A stretch of 64,000 nucleotides of DNA from Cafeteria roenbergensis. Lineage: Eukaryota; Sar; Bigyra; Bicosoecida; Cafeteriaceae. Position numbers and translations under genes: made by a program. Location: NCBI GenBank assembly GCA_008330645.1, contig VLTN01000003.1:1054001-1118000 (forward strand). The letters run 5' to 3'. Shown piece after piece: positions 1 to 9,186 of the stretch (position 1 is the stretch's first letter; each line of letters starts with the position of its first letter). The notes beneath the pieces were generated by a model that had not been told where the DNA came from, did no database searches, and saw only the letters and a program-made list of their open reading frames with translations.

Positions 1-1234
1 CTGGAGGAACTTGAGCTTGGGGAGCTCGACGGGGCGCACCGTCACCTCGATCGCGGCGGGTGCGCGGATCGACGACGCCACCCAGTTGGGGAGGATCACG
101 AACCGGTCCCCCTGGGGCACGTCGTGCGCCTCGATGCTGTGCGAGCCGGCCACGCCGCAGTAGGTGCGCACGAGGTTGTGCCCTGTGACCTCGACCACGA
201 AGGCGCGCGAGGACATGAGGGTGGAAACCTCGGCGAAGACGGCTCGCGGCACGAGGATCCTGTTGCCCTGCTCAAAGTCGCGGGGCACGTGCACCTCGTC
301 GCCGAAGACGTCCTCGGCGAAGGAGGCGGGGCAGGCTAGGAAGGGGGCGTCGAACGAGGAGAGGCGGCCCTTGGCAAGCTCCACCATGGACACGCGGGAG
401 TGCATGCGGCCGTGCGCCGCGCTGAATGCCTCCACGGGGTAGGCACACGCGGTGTGCATGTCCACGCGGGCGCACTCGCGAGCGAGCGCCGCCTTGATCC
501 AGGAGAGCACAGCGCTCATCCGCATCTCCGCGGGGCTCCACCCCTCCTTGAAGAGGGCGGGGATGCAAAAGGCGCCGCCCTCGGTGGCGCCCGTGTGAGT
601 GAGCAGAATCGGCCTGTCCATCCTCACGGTTGGCGGCAACGAGGGAAAGCCGGGCGGCAGGAACACTGTCAGGTGCACCTTGCCGTCGGTCCCGTGCAGC
701 CGCGCGTGCCTCTCGAGGTCCTCCGCAAACTGCGGGCGGGTGGGGGCGAGCGAGCGCGGGGGAGCGGGTGTCGTGGCCGCCCGGCTTTGCGGCGCAAGGC
801 CGGAACGCCGCGGCGGGCGGGGGCAAGGGGGCGCCGCCTCTGCGGCTGGCCCAGCAAGCGCCCTGGCGGCGGCGGCGGCGCGGCCGGGGCGCGCGTCGGT
901 GGCGGTGGAGAGGCCGGCCGCCGAGGCGGCAGGCAGGGGCGGGCACATAAGCGCAACACTGCGACGGGCCGGCGGCTGGCGGTCCTGGCGCGGGCAGGCC
1001 GGCCGGCCCAAGCCGGGCCGCCGACGCTGGCAACTGCCCAGGGCTGCGGGCGCAGCCGGAGGGGCGGCGTGGGAGGCCGCGCGGTGGGCTCACGGCCTTG
1101 CCACTCGGGGTTCCGTCGTCGAAATCGGCAAGAGTCACCAGCCAGCGCCGCGCGTCCGCCGGGTCCTGGACGACGGAGATGTCCGGCCCGCAGCCCGCGC
1201 GGCACTCCTCCAGGGGGGAGGGCGCGGCTGCCAT
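1..1234 (-). CDS. E2 ubiquitin-conjugating (UBE2Q-type) / UFD1-like fusion protein, 3' partial
   Basis: Two exons, 1234-1094 and 729 to beyond position 1, joined in phase 0 (GTGAGC donor, GCAG acceptor, 364-bp intron); 290 residues are visible and the frame is still open at the window edge. Residues about 20-150 resemble the UBC fold of UBE2Q: a PP-x-VR strand, then GGAFC with candidate catalytic Cys102, a GWSPAE motif and a closing helix. Residues about 190-290 resemble the N-terminal double-psi barrel of UFD1, the p97/Cdc48 cofactor: a CPASF segment, a basic-hydrophobic RILVP strand, CGV, ILPNW, and a VTVRPVELPK strand. UBE2Q enzymes transfer ubiquitin and UFD1 brings ubiquitylated clients to p97, so I infer a protein coupling the two steps. 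The E2 assignment is firmer than the UFD1 one. The start is the only ATG before the UBC strand; it faces succinyl-CoA ligase across 185 bp. Confidence 0.72.
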
Positions 1235-1419
1235 GGCAGCGTGCGGCGGGGAGTGGGCGGGAGGGGCGCGCTGGGCCGCCGACTCAGCGGGAGGCTCGCT
1301 CGGGGTTCTGGCAGAGTCGGCCGCCCAACTCCGGCGCAGAGTTGGCGCAGGCCGCCGGCAGGTTGCCGGATCCAGTCGACCGGGCCACTCGCCTCCCTCC
1401 TCGAGCCGCCGACTCTCAG
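1235..1419. promoter_or_regulatory. divergent promoter region, E2Q-UFD1 fusion / succinyl-CoA ligase alpha
   Basis: 185 bp between two start codons pointing away from each other, so both promoters and 5' leaders must lie here or overlap the genes. I see no TATA box or other motif I can name. Confidence 0.5.
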
Positions 1420-3236
1420 ATGCTCGCCAGCCGCGCTTCCGCCGCAGTCGCCGGCGCTGCCCGCGTCGGGGCCGCCCGCGCCATGTCCACCACCGCCAAC
1501 GTGTGGGTGAACAAGGACACCCGCGTCCTCTACCAGGGCTTCACCGGCAAGCAGGTGCGTTCGCCGACCGTCCAACGCTTCGCGCGCGCGTGCGGCGCCG
1601 CGCCGCGGTCCCACGGCAGCTGGCGTGGCCCCCGGGCCAGGGACAGCGCGGCCAAGGGCGCGCGCGCGCCGGCGACCCGCCGCGGCGCGCCCCGGAGGCG
1701 CCTGCGGGGGCGGCAAGCTGCCGCGGCGCCGGCCTGGGGCCAGAAATGCCGCACGCCGAGCGGAGCGCCAGCCGCCCGCGCCCCCGCGCAGGCGCTCGCG
1801 CTCTCGCCCAGCGGCAGCTCGTTTCCGGCGGCATGCGCGGCGGCGGCGCGCTCCAGGCGCGCGGGCCGAGCACGCGAGCCCCGCCCGGCGCGCTGGGCTG
1901 ACGGGCTTCGTCGTCGCCTTTTTTGACTGCACCTTGCGCCCGTCCCTCGCCCTTGCGCGGGCGTCCCCGCTTCCCCGCGTCTCGCAGGGTACCTTCCACG
2001 CCGAGCAGGCCATCGCCTACGGCAAGGAGGTCGGCCACGACACCGTGGTCGGCGGCATCAACCCGCGCAAGGCCGGCACCGAGCACCTCGGCCTTCCCGT
2101 CTTCGGCACTGTCGCCGAGGTGAGATCGCGCGCTCTGCGCAAGCCGCTCGCCCGCCGTGCGGTCGCCCGCGCCAGCCGGCCCCCTTTCCCGCCCCCGCCC
2201 CGCCCTGCGCTCCGCGCCTCGCCGCCGCTCGGAACCAGGGCGCCGCCTCGAGCGGGTGTGCGGCTGCTACACCACCATCCCGGGCCAGGGGCGGCGGGTC
2301 CGGGTCACTGCCGGCCACGTGCTCAGTGGCCCGGCTCCCGATCCGGACGGCACCGCCTCCCGCCCCCCCCGCCCTACGAGGGGAGCGGGCGCCCGCGCTC
2401 GTCGCCCTGTTTGCGCGCGCTGCGGTCGAGGGCGTGCTGCGCCTGGGTGGCGCGTCCCGCACGGCTGCTCGATCGCTTGAAGCGCGCCCCCGTGTTGCGA
2501 TGCGAGCTGGCACTCGCAGGGCATGGAGAAGACCGGCGCCAACGCCTCGGTGGTGTTCGTGCCCCCCCCGCTTGCCGCCGCGGCGTGCATGGAGGCCATC
2601 GAGGCCGAGATCCCCCTCGTGGTGTGCATCACGGAGGGCATCCCCCAGCAGGACATGGTGCGCGTGAAGCACGCCCTCATGCAGCAGAGCGCCACCCGCC
2701 TCATCGGCCCCAACTGCCCGGGCATCATCAAGCCCGGAGAGTGCAAGATCGGCATCATGCCCGGCTACATCCACCAGGCCGGCAAGATCGGCATCGTGTC
2801 TCGCTCCGGCACCCTCACCTACGAGGCCGTGCACCAGACCACCGCCACCGGCCTCGGCCAGTCCACCTGCGTCGGCATCGGCGGCGACCCGTTCAACGGC
2901 ACCAACTTCATCGACTGCCTCGAGCGCTTCACCAACGACCCCGAGACCGAGGGCATCATCATGATCGGCGAGATCGGCGGCCAGGCCGAGGAGGAGGCCG
3001 CCGAGTGGCTCAAGGCCAACGGCGACCCGAGCAAGCCCGTCGTCGGCTTCATCGCCGGCATCACGGCGCCCCCCGGCCGCCGCATGGGCCACGCCGGCGC
3101 CATCGTGTCCGGCGGCAAGGGCACTGCCCAGGCCAAGATTGAGGCGATGCGCGCCGCGGGCATCGTCGTCACCGACAGCCCCGCGCAGCTCGGCGTCACC
3201 ATGCTCGAGGCCATGAAGAAGGCGGGCAAGGCCTGA
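1420..3236 (+). CDS. SUCLG1: succinyl-CoA ligase (ADP/GDP-forming) subunit alpha, mitochondrial
   Basis: Exons 1420-1554, 1988-2119 and 2520-3236, all joined in phase 0, give 327 residues, the usual family length. The enzyme converts succinyl-CoA to succinate with ATP or GDP formation in the TCA cycle of the mitochondrial matrix; the alpha chain binds CoA and carries the phospho-histidine. Residues 1-21 are Ala/Arg/Ser-rich without acids, a good import presequence. The family landmarks are all present: GFTGKQGTFH at the first splice junction, [56 protein letters not shown], and the active-site GRRMGHAGA with His280. The first intron interrupts GKQ/GTF exactly where the protein stays continuous, which confirms the splice sites. 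The beta subunit is not in this window. Confidence 0.97.
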
Positions 3237-3973
3237 GCTGGAGTGTGCACGGTTGGGGAGGGGAAAGGGGAGGTTTGGGGTGGGGTGGCTCAGCGCGGGG
3301 GAGCGGCTGCCACGGCCGAGCCACGGAGTCGCAAACGGGCCTGGACGCGCACTCGCCCCCTCCCCGCCCGGGCCTTGGGAGACTGGGCCCCGGGTGGGGG
3401 GGGGGGGGGGAGTGTTGCGGGGGCGTGGGAGCAGCGCCCGAGGCGTGGCCCCGGAGCGACGGCTGCACTCAGCGGCGTGGGACAGCCATTGGTTGCGTGG
3501 CTTGCCCGTGCGCTCTCTGCTTCCGCGACCGGGCAGCACCCGTCGCGGCGAGTCGCTCTCGGAGCTCGCCTCTGGCTTGCGTGTGTTGCGCCGTCGTGCG
3601 TGGCGGCTCTTGGCGGCCGCTGCTTGCCCGGCGGCACCTCGACTGCTTGCGTGAGGCTGCGATGGACAGACACCAAGCCCCCAATCCTTGCCTCGGCATC
3701 GCTGCCCTCCGGGCCGCGGCGCGCGCGGAAATGCAGCCACTCACAGCACGCCAGCTCTCGCACTCTCGCCGGCTGCCGTCGCCCTGCGTCGCGCCAGCGC
3801 GCGGCGTTTGCCATCCTCTCACGGCCCCAGTCGGCGACGGCTCTGCCGGCTCGCAACCGTCCGCAACTTGCTCGCGAGCCCCGCCGCACCCGAGGCACTG
3901 CTCCTGCCAGCGCAGCGCCCGCAAGGCAGCGAGAGGACCCGATCGCAGCGCATTGGCGGCCCTCGGCTTCGCC
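3237..3973. other. intergenic region with no supported gene
   Basis: 737 bp between the succinyl-CoA ligase stop and the CFAP52 start, both on the plus strand. It must hold the 3' end of one and the promoter of the other. The only distinctive element is a 15-base G run at 3396-3410. Open frames here are compositional and show no family resemblance. Confidence 0.5.
3396..3410 (+). repeat. 15-base poly-G tract
   Basis: Uninterrupted run of 15 G in the 3' flank of succinyl-CoA ligase. It could fold as a G-quadruplex or be a length-unstable tract; the exact count may also be a sequencing artefact. Confidence 0.8.
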
Positions 3974-6660
3974 ATGGCGGAGGTGCTCCCCAGCCCGCTG
4001 GAGCTCGAGCACGTCATCGGCTACACCGGCCACCACCACGCGGTCGCGCTGTGCAACCCGCTGGACGACACAGGGTACATCACGTGCCTCGGCTGCTTCG
4101 TTGTGTTTGAGGACGCGACAGACCCGCACAAGCAGGAGTTCCTCGAGGCGCACGATGGGGAGGTCAGCTCCTTGGCCGTTTGTGGCGTCGGCGGGCTGCT
4201 CGCCTCGGGGCAGGCGGGCTCGGCCAGAGTTGCGGTGAGCTCCTGCGCGCGCGCAGCCTGCAGCGCTCCTGTGTCGTGCGTGCACGCGCTGGTTGGCGCT
4301 CTTGACCGGGGGCGCTACTGCGCGGGACAGGCGGCGGCGGAAGCGGGGCGAGCCCTCGGCCTTGCAGCGTCGTGGCCGGGCCGCGCGACGCTGCGCCGGC
4401 GCGCTTCCTGGGACTGCGTGGCTCGCAGTCAGGCGATGCACCCGTCGTTGTGTGGGATCTCAAGTCGCGGGAGCGCGTGTATGACCTGTTTGCGCTCCGG
4501 GGCGGGGTGGAGCACCTGGCGTTCGCGCCGGACGGTCGCTTCCTCGCCGCGGCCGGGAGCGACGGCCAGCTGGCCGTGTGGGACATGCAGACCGGCGAGC
4601 AGGTGGCAGGCGTGGCGAGCGAGCGGCGCGTGGAGACGCTTTGCTGGGGCGCCGTGGACACTGCGGGCAGGCGCCCTTCCTACCCGCTCTTCGTGGCCCG
4701 GGCAGGGGCGGTGCGGCGGATGCTGCTGGCCCACGACATGCGCAAGATGGGGTACGGCGTCACCGCGACGGACATGCCCACGCCCAGCGGCGGCTTCGCG
4801 CGCACCTACTCCGCCAGCGCCGTGGACGCGTCGGGCCAGTCGCTGCTCCTCGGCTCCACGGCGGGGGACCTCGTCGTCTTCTCTACCGTAACGGGCCTGT
4901 TCCGCGCGGCGTTTGCCGTGTGCAGCGGGGGCGTGCACGCCCTGTGCACTGTGCCGGCCAGCCCGGACGCCCCCGAAGGAGGCGTCTTCGTCGGGGGCGG
5001 CGACGGGACAGTGCTGCGCTTTGCGGGGGCGGACCTGGACTGGGTGTGCGAGGCGGAGGCGGACGGGGGCGTGGGCGGGCCGGTGGTGGCGCTGGACCTG
5101 TCGGCGGCAGGGGGCTGGCTCCTTGCGGGGACGTCGGCGGGGCGGCTGGCCCGCGTGGGCGTCCACCCCGGGGAGACGGTGCTTCCCGTTTCCGTTGTGG
5201 AGGAGGCCCAGACCGGCCCCGTGACCTCCGTGTCCTTCGGCGCCGCCACCAGCAACAGGGTGGCCTCCGGCTCGGCGGACGGGACCATCTGCGTGTGGAG
5301 CCTCGACGACTACAGCGTTGTCGCGCGGTGCTCGCCGCAGAGGGTTGCGGCGGCGGGGTCAGCCGCCGGCATCCCGGGGTCGTCGGGCACGGGGGCTCCC
5401 GTCCCGGCGGCGACTTGCGTTGCCCTGCAGGAGGATAGCCGCACCGTCCTCTCAGGCTGGTCCGACGGCCACATCCGCTGCTTCAGCGCGGAGACGGGCG
5501 CCGAGCAGTGGCGCTCCGTGGCCCACCGCGGCGCCGTGACCGCCCTGCAGAGCCTCTCAAGCTTCTTCGTGACGGGGGGCGCCGACGGCCGGGTGTGCGT
5601 CTGGGCGCGGGACACGAACGAGCTGCTCACGCAGTTTGGGGAGCACACGAGGGAGGTGCTCGTGGTTGCAACGGACGTGGACAGGGCGGAGCTTCTCTAC
5701 ACCCTCGGGGCGGACAGGTCGCTGCTGCGGTTCGACCTCCGCTCGGAGCGGCTCGTGATGGCTCACAGGCTGCCCCGGGCGACGGCCGCGCGGCTGTCGG
5801 CCATGACCCAGCGGAGGCACGGCGAGAAGGAGCTTATCACCGGCGGCGCCGACGGCCGCGTGCTGTGCTGGGACGACGCCGTCGCCGACAAGCCCGTGCA
5901 GGGCACTACCACGGCAGAGCCCATCGCTGGCGCAGTGTCGCGCGGCCAGCCGGTGCCGGTTCGCGCGGCTGCCGTCTCCCCGACGGGCCGGTTCGTGGCG
6001 CTGGCGCTGGAGGACGGCGCCGTGCGCGTGCTGGACGCGGCGTCGCTCAGTGTGGTTGCGGAGAGCAGGGGGCACTCGCAGCCCGTGCTGTGCCTGGCGT
6101 GGAGCCCCGACGAGCGGCAGGTGGTGTCCGGGGGGCAGGACTGCTGCATGGCCGTTCACAACTTCTTCCTCGCCCCGGAGGCGGGCGATTCGGGCGATTC
6201 GGGCGGTTCGGGCGAGGCGTCTGGAGGCGACGGCGGCCCGTCGCTAGCGGGCCGCGAGGGGCGCGGCTCCGCTGCCGGGGCCGGCCGAGGCAACGTCGAC
6301 GACTTTGACGCGGGGCGCGGCAACGGGCAGGCTGCTGCGGCGCGGGCAGGCGGGGCTTCGGAGCGGCCGCCGCTCGACCCGCATGGGCGCGGGGCTGGCT
6401 CTGGCAGGGGCAGCGGCAGGGCCGCTGTCCCCATGCTCGACACGCGCAAGGCGGCCGCGGGGGCCACGGCGGCGGCAGGAGGCGCGCAACCGAGCGATGG
6501 GTGGGCCTCCGGGAGCGTGGCTAGCGCCGGCGGGAGGTCCTCGGGGAGGGGCGTGCAGCTGCCGTCGCTGGCAGGCGCCGGGGCGTCTGGCCGCCGCGGG
6601 TCGGGACGCGGCAGCCACCGGCCTGGGTCCGCGGCCTCGGGTCACACCGCGCTTTGGTGA
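3974..6660 (+). CDS. CFAP52: cilia- and flagella-associated protein 52 (WD-repeat, WDR16)
   Basis: Exons 3974-4234 and 4429-6660 (GTGAGC donor, GCAG acceptor, phase 0) encode 830 residues; the human protein is 620. CFAP52 is a microtubule inner protein of motile axonemes made of two WD40 propellers. The family start is recognisable: ELEHVIGYTGH, an LGCFVVFED segment, the EFLEAHDGEVSSLAV strand and the LLASGQ motif, followed in exon 2 by APVVVWDLKSRE. WD-type strands ending in VWD, CVW or RVLD continue to about residue 690. The last 150 residues are Gly/Ser/Ala/Arg-rich low-complexity sequence, which explains the extra length. DNAAF6, BBS2 and the EF-hand/WD protein in the same window also point to a cilium. 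Confidence 0.92.
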
Positions 6661-6940
6661 GCGGGCCGCGGCTGGGCGGCGCGTGCCGGTGTGGCGTGCG
6701 AACCGCGCGTGGCAAATGCGAAGCAAACTGTGAAGAGCGGACTGCCGTGGCGGTGCTCGCTGGCGAAGCGGACGGTGATGCCAGCGTCTGTTGCGCCGCG
6801 GCGATGGCGGCCACTTCAGGCCTGGCTCTCACACTCACACATGCACACGTGCACGCCGCGGCCGCAGCGGCAGGCCGCGGCGCAATGGGCGAGCGAAGGC
6901 GTGGGCTGCACGCTGCGGCCGGCCATCGCTGCGCCCTCGC

Positions 6941-8351
6941 TCAGAGGAAGGCGGGAGCAACGCAGTCGTTGACGATGACAAGGCCCCTGGGGGCGAGGCC
7001 CGCGGCCACGAGCGTGGAGGACATGTCGAGGGGGACCTCAGAGGCCCCCTTGCGCGTGAAGAGGGTGAACGTGGCGCCAGCGGGCAGCTTGGTCACGAGG
7101 TAGCCAGCCACCTGCTCGACCGTGGCCTCCTTGTCGAAGCTCTCCTTGAGGCGAATGCTGGGCCGGCCACCCAGGCGGAACTGCAGGGTGGCGCCGCCGG
7201 TGGGGTTGGGCACGGCGGCGTGCGCGGGGGCCTCGCCGGGGCCGGAGCCGAGCGCCGCAGTCGCGGCCGCAGCCGCGTGGCCAGTGAGAGAGCCCGTGGA
7301 GGACGCGGGGATGTGGTCCTTGGCAAAGGCCTCGGCGCCCTCGCGGCTAGTGAGCACCTCCATCGTGGCGGAGTCGACGTCGCCCTTGTGCTTCTGCACC
7401 ATCGCGGCCGCCACCTGGTTGGTGCAGCCGCACACTGCGACCACCGAGTCCGCCTTGGCCTTGTCCGCCGGCGCGAGGGCAGCGTAGGGCACGAATGCCG
7501 CCTCACCGGGGCTGGCAGCCGGCGAGGCGCTGCCGCCCACGGGCCCCCAGTCCAGCATCGTGCCGCCAGCAGGCTTGAGCCTCTCGATGGCCGCCTCGAC
7601 GGCCTTGGCATCCGCGCCGCGGACCGAGTCCGCCTTGGCGCCCTTGAGGATGAACACAATGGTCGGCAGCGCCCTGACGCCGTAGTTTCGAGCCAATCCA
7701 TCGCACTGCGGCGGCGACAAAGCGCGAGCGCACAAGCACGCGCCGAGTGGGCCGTGGCTCGCTGCCCAGCCAGGCAGCCAGCGCGCTTCAGCGTCCACGT
7801 GGCGCGCTCACGTTGTCAGCGTCCACCTTCACGAAAGTGACAGTCTTGTGCCGCAAGGCCATGGACTCGAACTGGGGGGCGAACATCTTGCACTGCATTG
7901 AGTCGCGGTGCCATCCAGGGAGAGCGAGCGCGGGGTGGACTGCCAGCGTTGTTCGCGGCAAGGCCGCCCAGCACGCGAGCGGGCACGCGCGCGCGCATTC
8001 TGTGCAGCCGAGCGCGGCTCGCAGGCGACGAGCTGGGACTCACGGGACCGCACCATTCGGCAAAGAAATCTACGCTGCGTCAAACAGCCGGCCAGCAAAG
8101 CGCGGCCCCACGGGGCAAGAGGCGCGACGCGCGTGAGCACCGCATGACGATGTGCCTCTCAGCCGCTGCTGCATGGCCAACGCGGCGCCCGGGCAAGCGG
8201 CGGGGGAGACGCCCACGGCCGAGTTACGGGCACTGCGGGTCCAGGTGACTCACACCACCAGGTCTGCGAAGTGCTCGTCCAGGATGGCCTTGAACGCCAC
8301 CTCTGACCCCGCATGGTGCAAGTTCTTCGGTGAGGACCGGCCGGCAGCCAT
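6941..8351 (-). CDS. thioredoxin domain / UBA-like / UBX domain protein
   Basis: Four exons, 8351-8254, 8074-8044, 7892-7812 and 7705-6941, with consistent phases give 324 residues. The 31-bp second exon supplies the thioredoxin active site, and splicing creates WCGPCK with Cys41 and Cys44. VKVDAD and the cis-proline segment ALPTIVF complete a thioredoxin fold over residues 1-110. A segment around residues 165-195 (TNQVAAAMVQKHKGDVD) looks like a UBA helix bundle, and residues about 240-322 match a UBX/ubiquitin-like fold (QFRLGGRPS, FDKEATVEQVAGY, TLVAAGLAPRGLVIV). UBX domains normally dock on p97/Cdc48. I infer a redox protein or chaperone working with ubiquitylated proteins; the substrate is unknown. 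It is convergent with CFAP52. Confidence 0.8.
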
Positions 8352-9186
8352 TTCTGCTCTCTGCTGTGTTGCCAGGTGAAATTCTCGCGCCAGAGTGGAG
8401 CGTCGGAATTTGCTCTGCATCCACTGCGGGATACCGTCGGAGCTGCCGAGCTCGCCAGCGCATGCCTGTGTGGCGCTGGCAACAGCGCCTCCCACCGGCG
8501 CCTGTGCGCCAGCTAGGGGTGTGCGGGCGAGCACGTGCGCTTGCGGCTGTGCAATGGCGACGACGTGTCGGGGCAATGCATAGCAGTCGCGCCGGGTTCC
8601 GCGTGAGCGGCAGATTGTGCCCCTTGCAGTGTGGTTTTGGCCGCTGGGAGCAAGTTTGGGCCCGCAAGGCGCCGCCCTTGCGGCGCGAGCTAGGATGGAG
8701 CAAATTCACGAAACCTGGCTCCCAGGTGCGCACGTGGCGCGCACCGCAGGCCAGTGCTGGTGCAACCGGGCGGCAGCAACAGGCCGGCCAGTGGCCGGCC
8801 AGACGTCGGCCGCTCTGCTGCTGCGCCAAGCCGCCCACTGGTCCGGAGGCGCGGAGAGGCGTCGCGCTCTGGCCTGGGATGAGTGAGACCGCTGGCCGCA
8901 TGGTTGCCCGTTGCTTGGGCGTGCAAGTGCGGGCGCGGGCGGGGCGTGGGCTCGCGCTTCCAGAACGAGGAGTCCCGATGCTCCCACCCAGCGTTTGCAC
9001 CTCCTCCCCAATCGAGCCTTCGTGCTCGTCCCCGGCGGCAGGGTTGCCCCCGCCGGGAAGCATGCGCTCGGGGTTAGATGTGCCGCCCGCGCGAGGGCGG
9101 AGGGAAATCGCGTGCCGGTCGCTGGTTGCCAAGCGCCACGCTGCCAGTTGCGGCACGCCGACCAAGGCCCGCCGCACCAGTGACTT
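8352..9186. promoter_or_regulatory. divergent intergenic region, thioredoxin-UBX gene / anoctamin-like gene
   Basis: 835 bp between outward-pointing starts, the longest head-to-head gap here. Open frames on both strands are short and lack any recognisable motif. If the anoctamin-like gene has a non-coding or short upstream exon, it lies here: the bases before 9484 (CCTGCGCAG) read like an acceptor site. Confidence 0.4.

Noticed and set aside
400-1926. 508-codon plus-strand frame across the window start
   Set aside because: Overlaps the E2Q-UFD1 exons on the other strand and the succinyl-CoA ligase exon in another frame; Arg/Ala/Pro-rich without domains.
2058-3740. 560-codon minus-strand frame over succinyl-CoA ligase exons
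   Set aside because: Shadow of the conserved plus-strand enzyme; low-complexity Gly/Ala/Asp composition and no motif.
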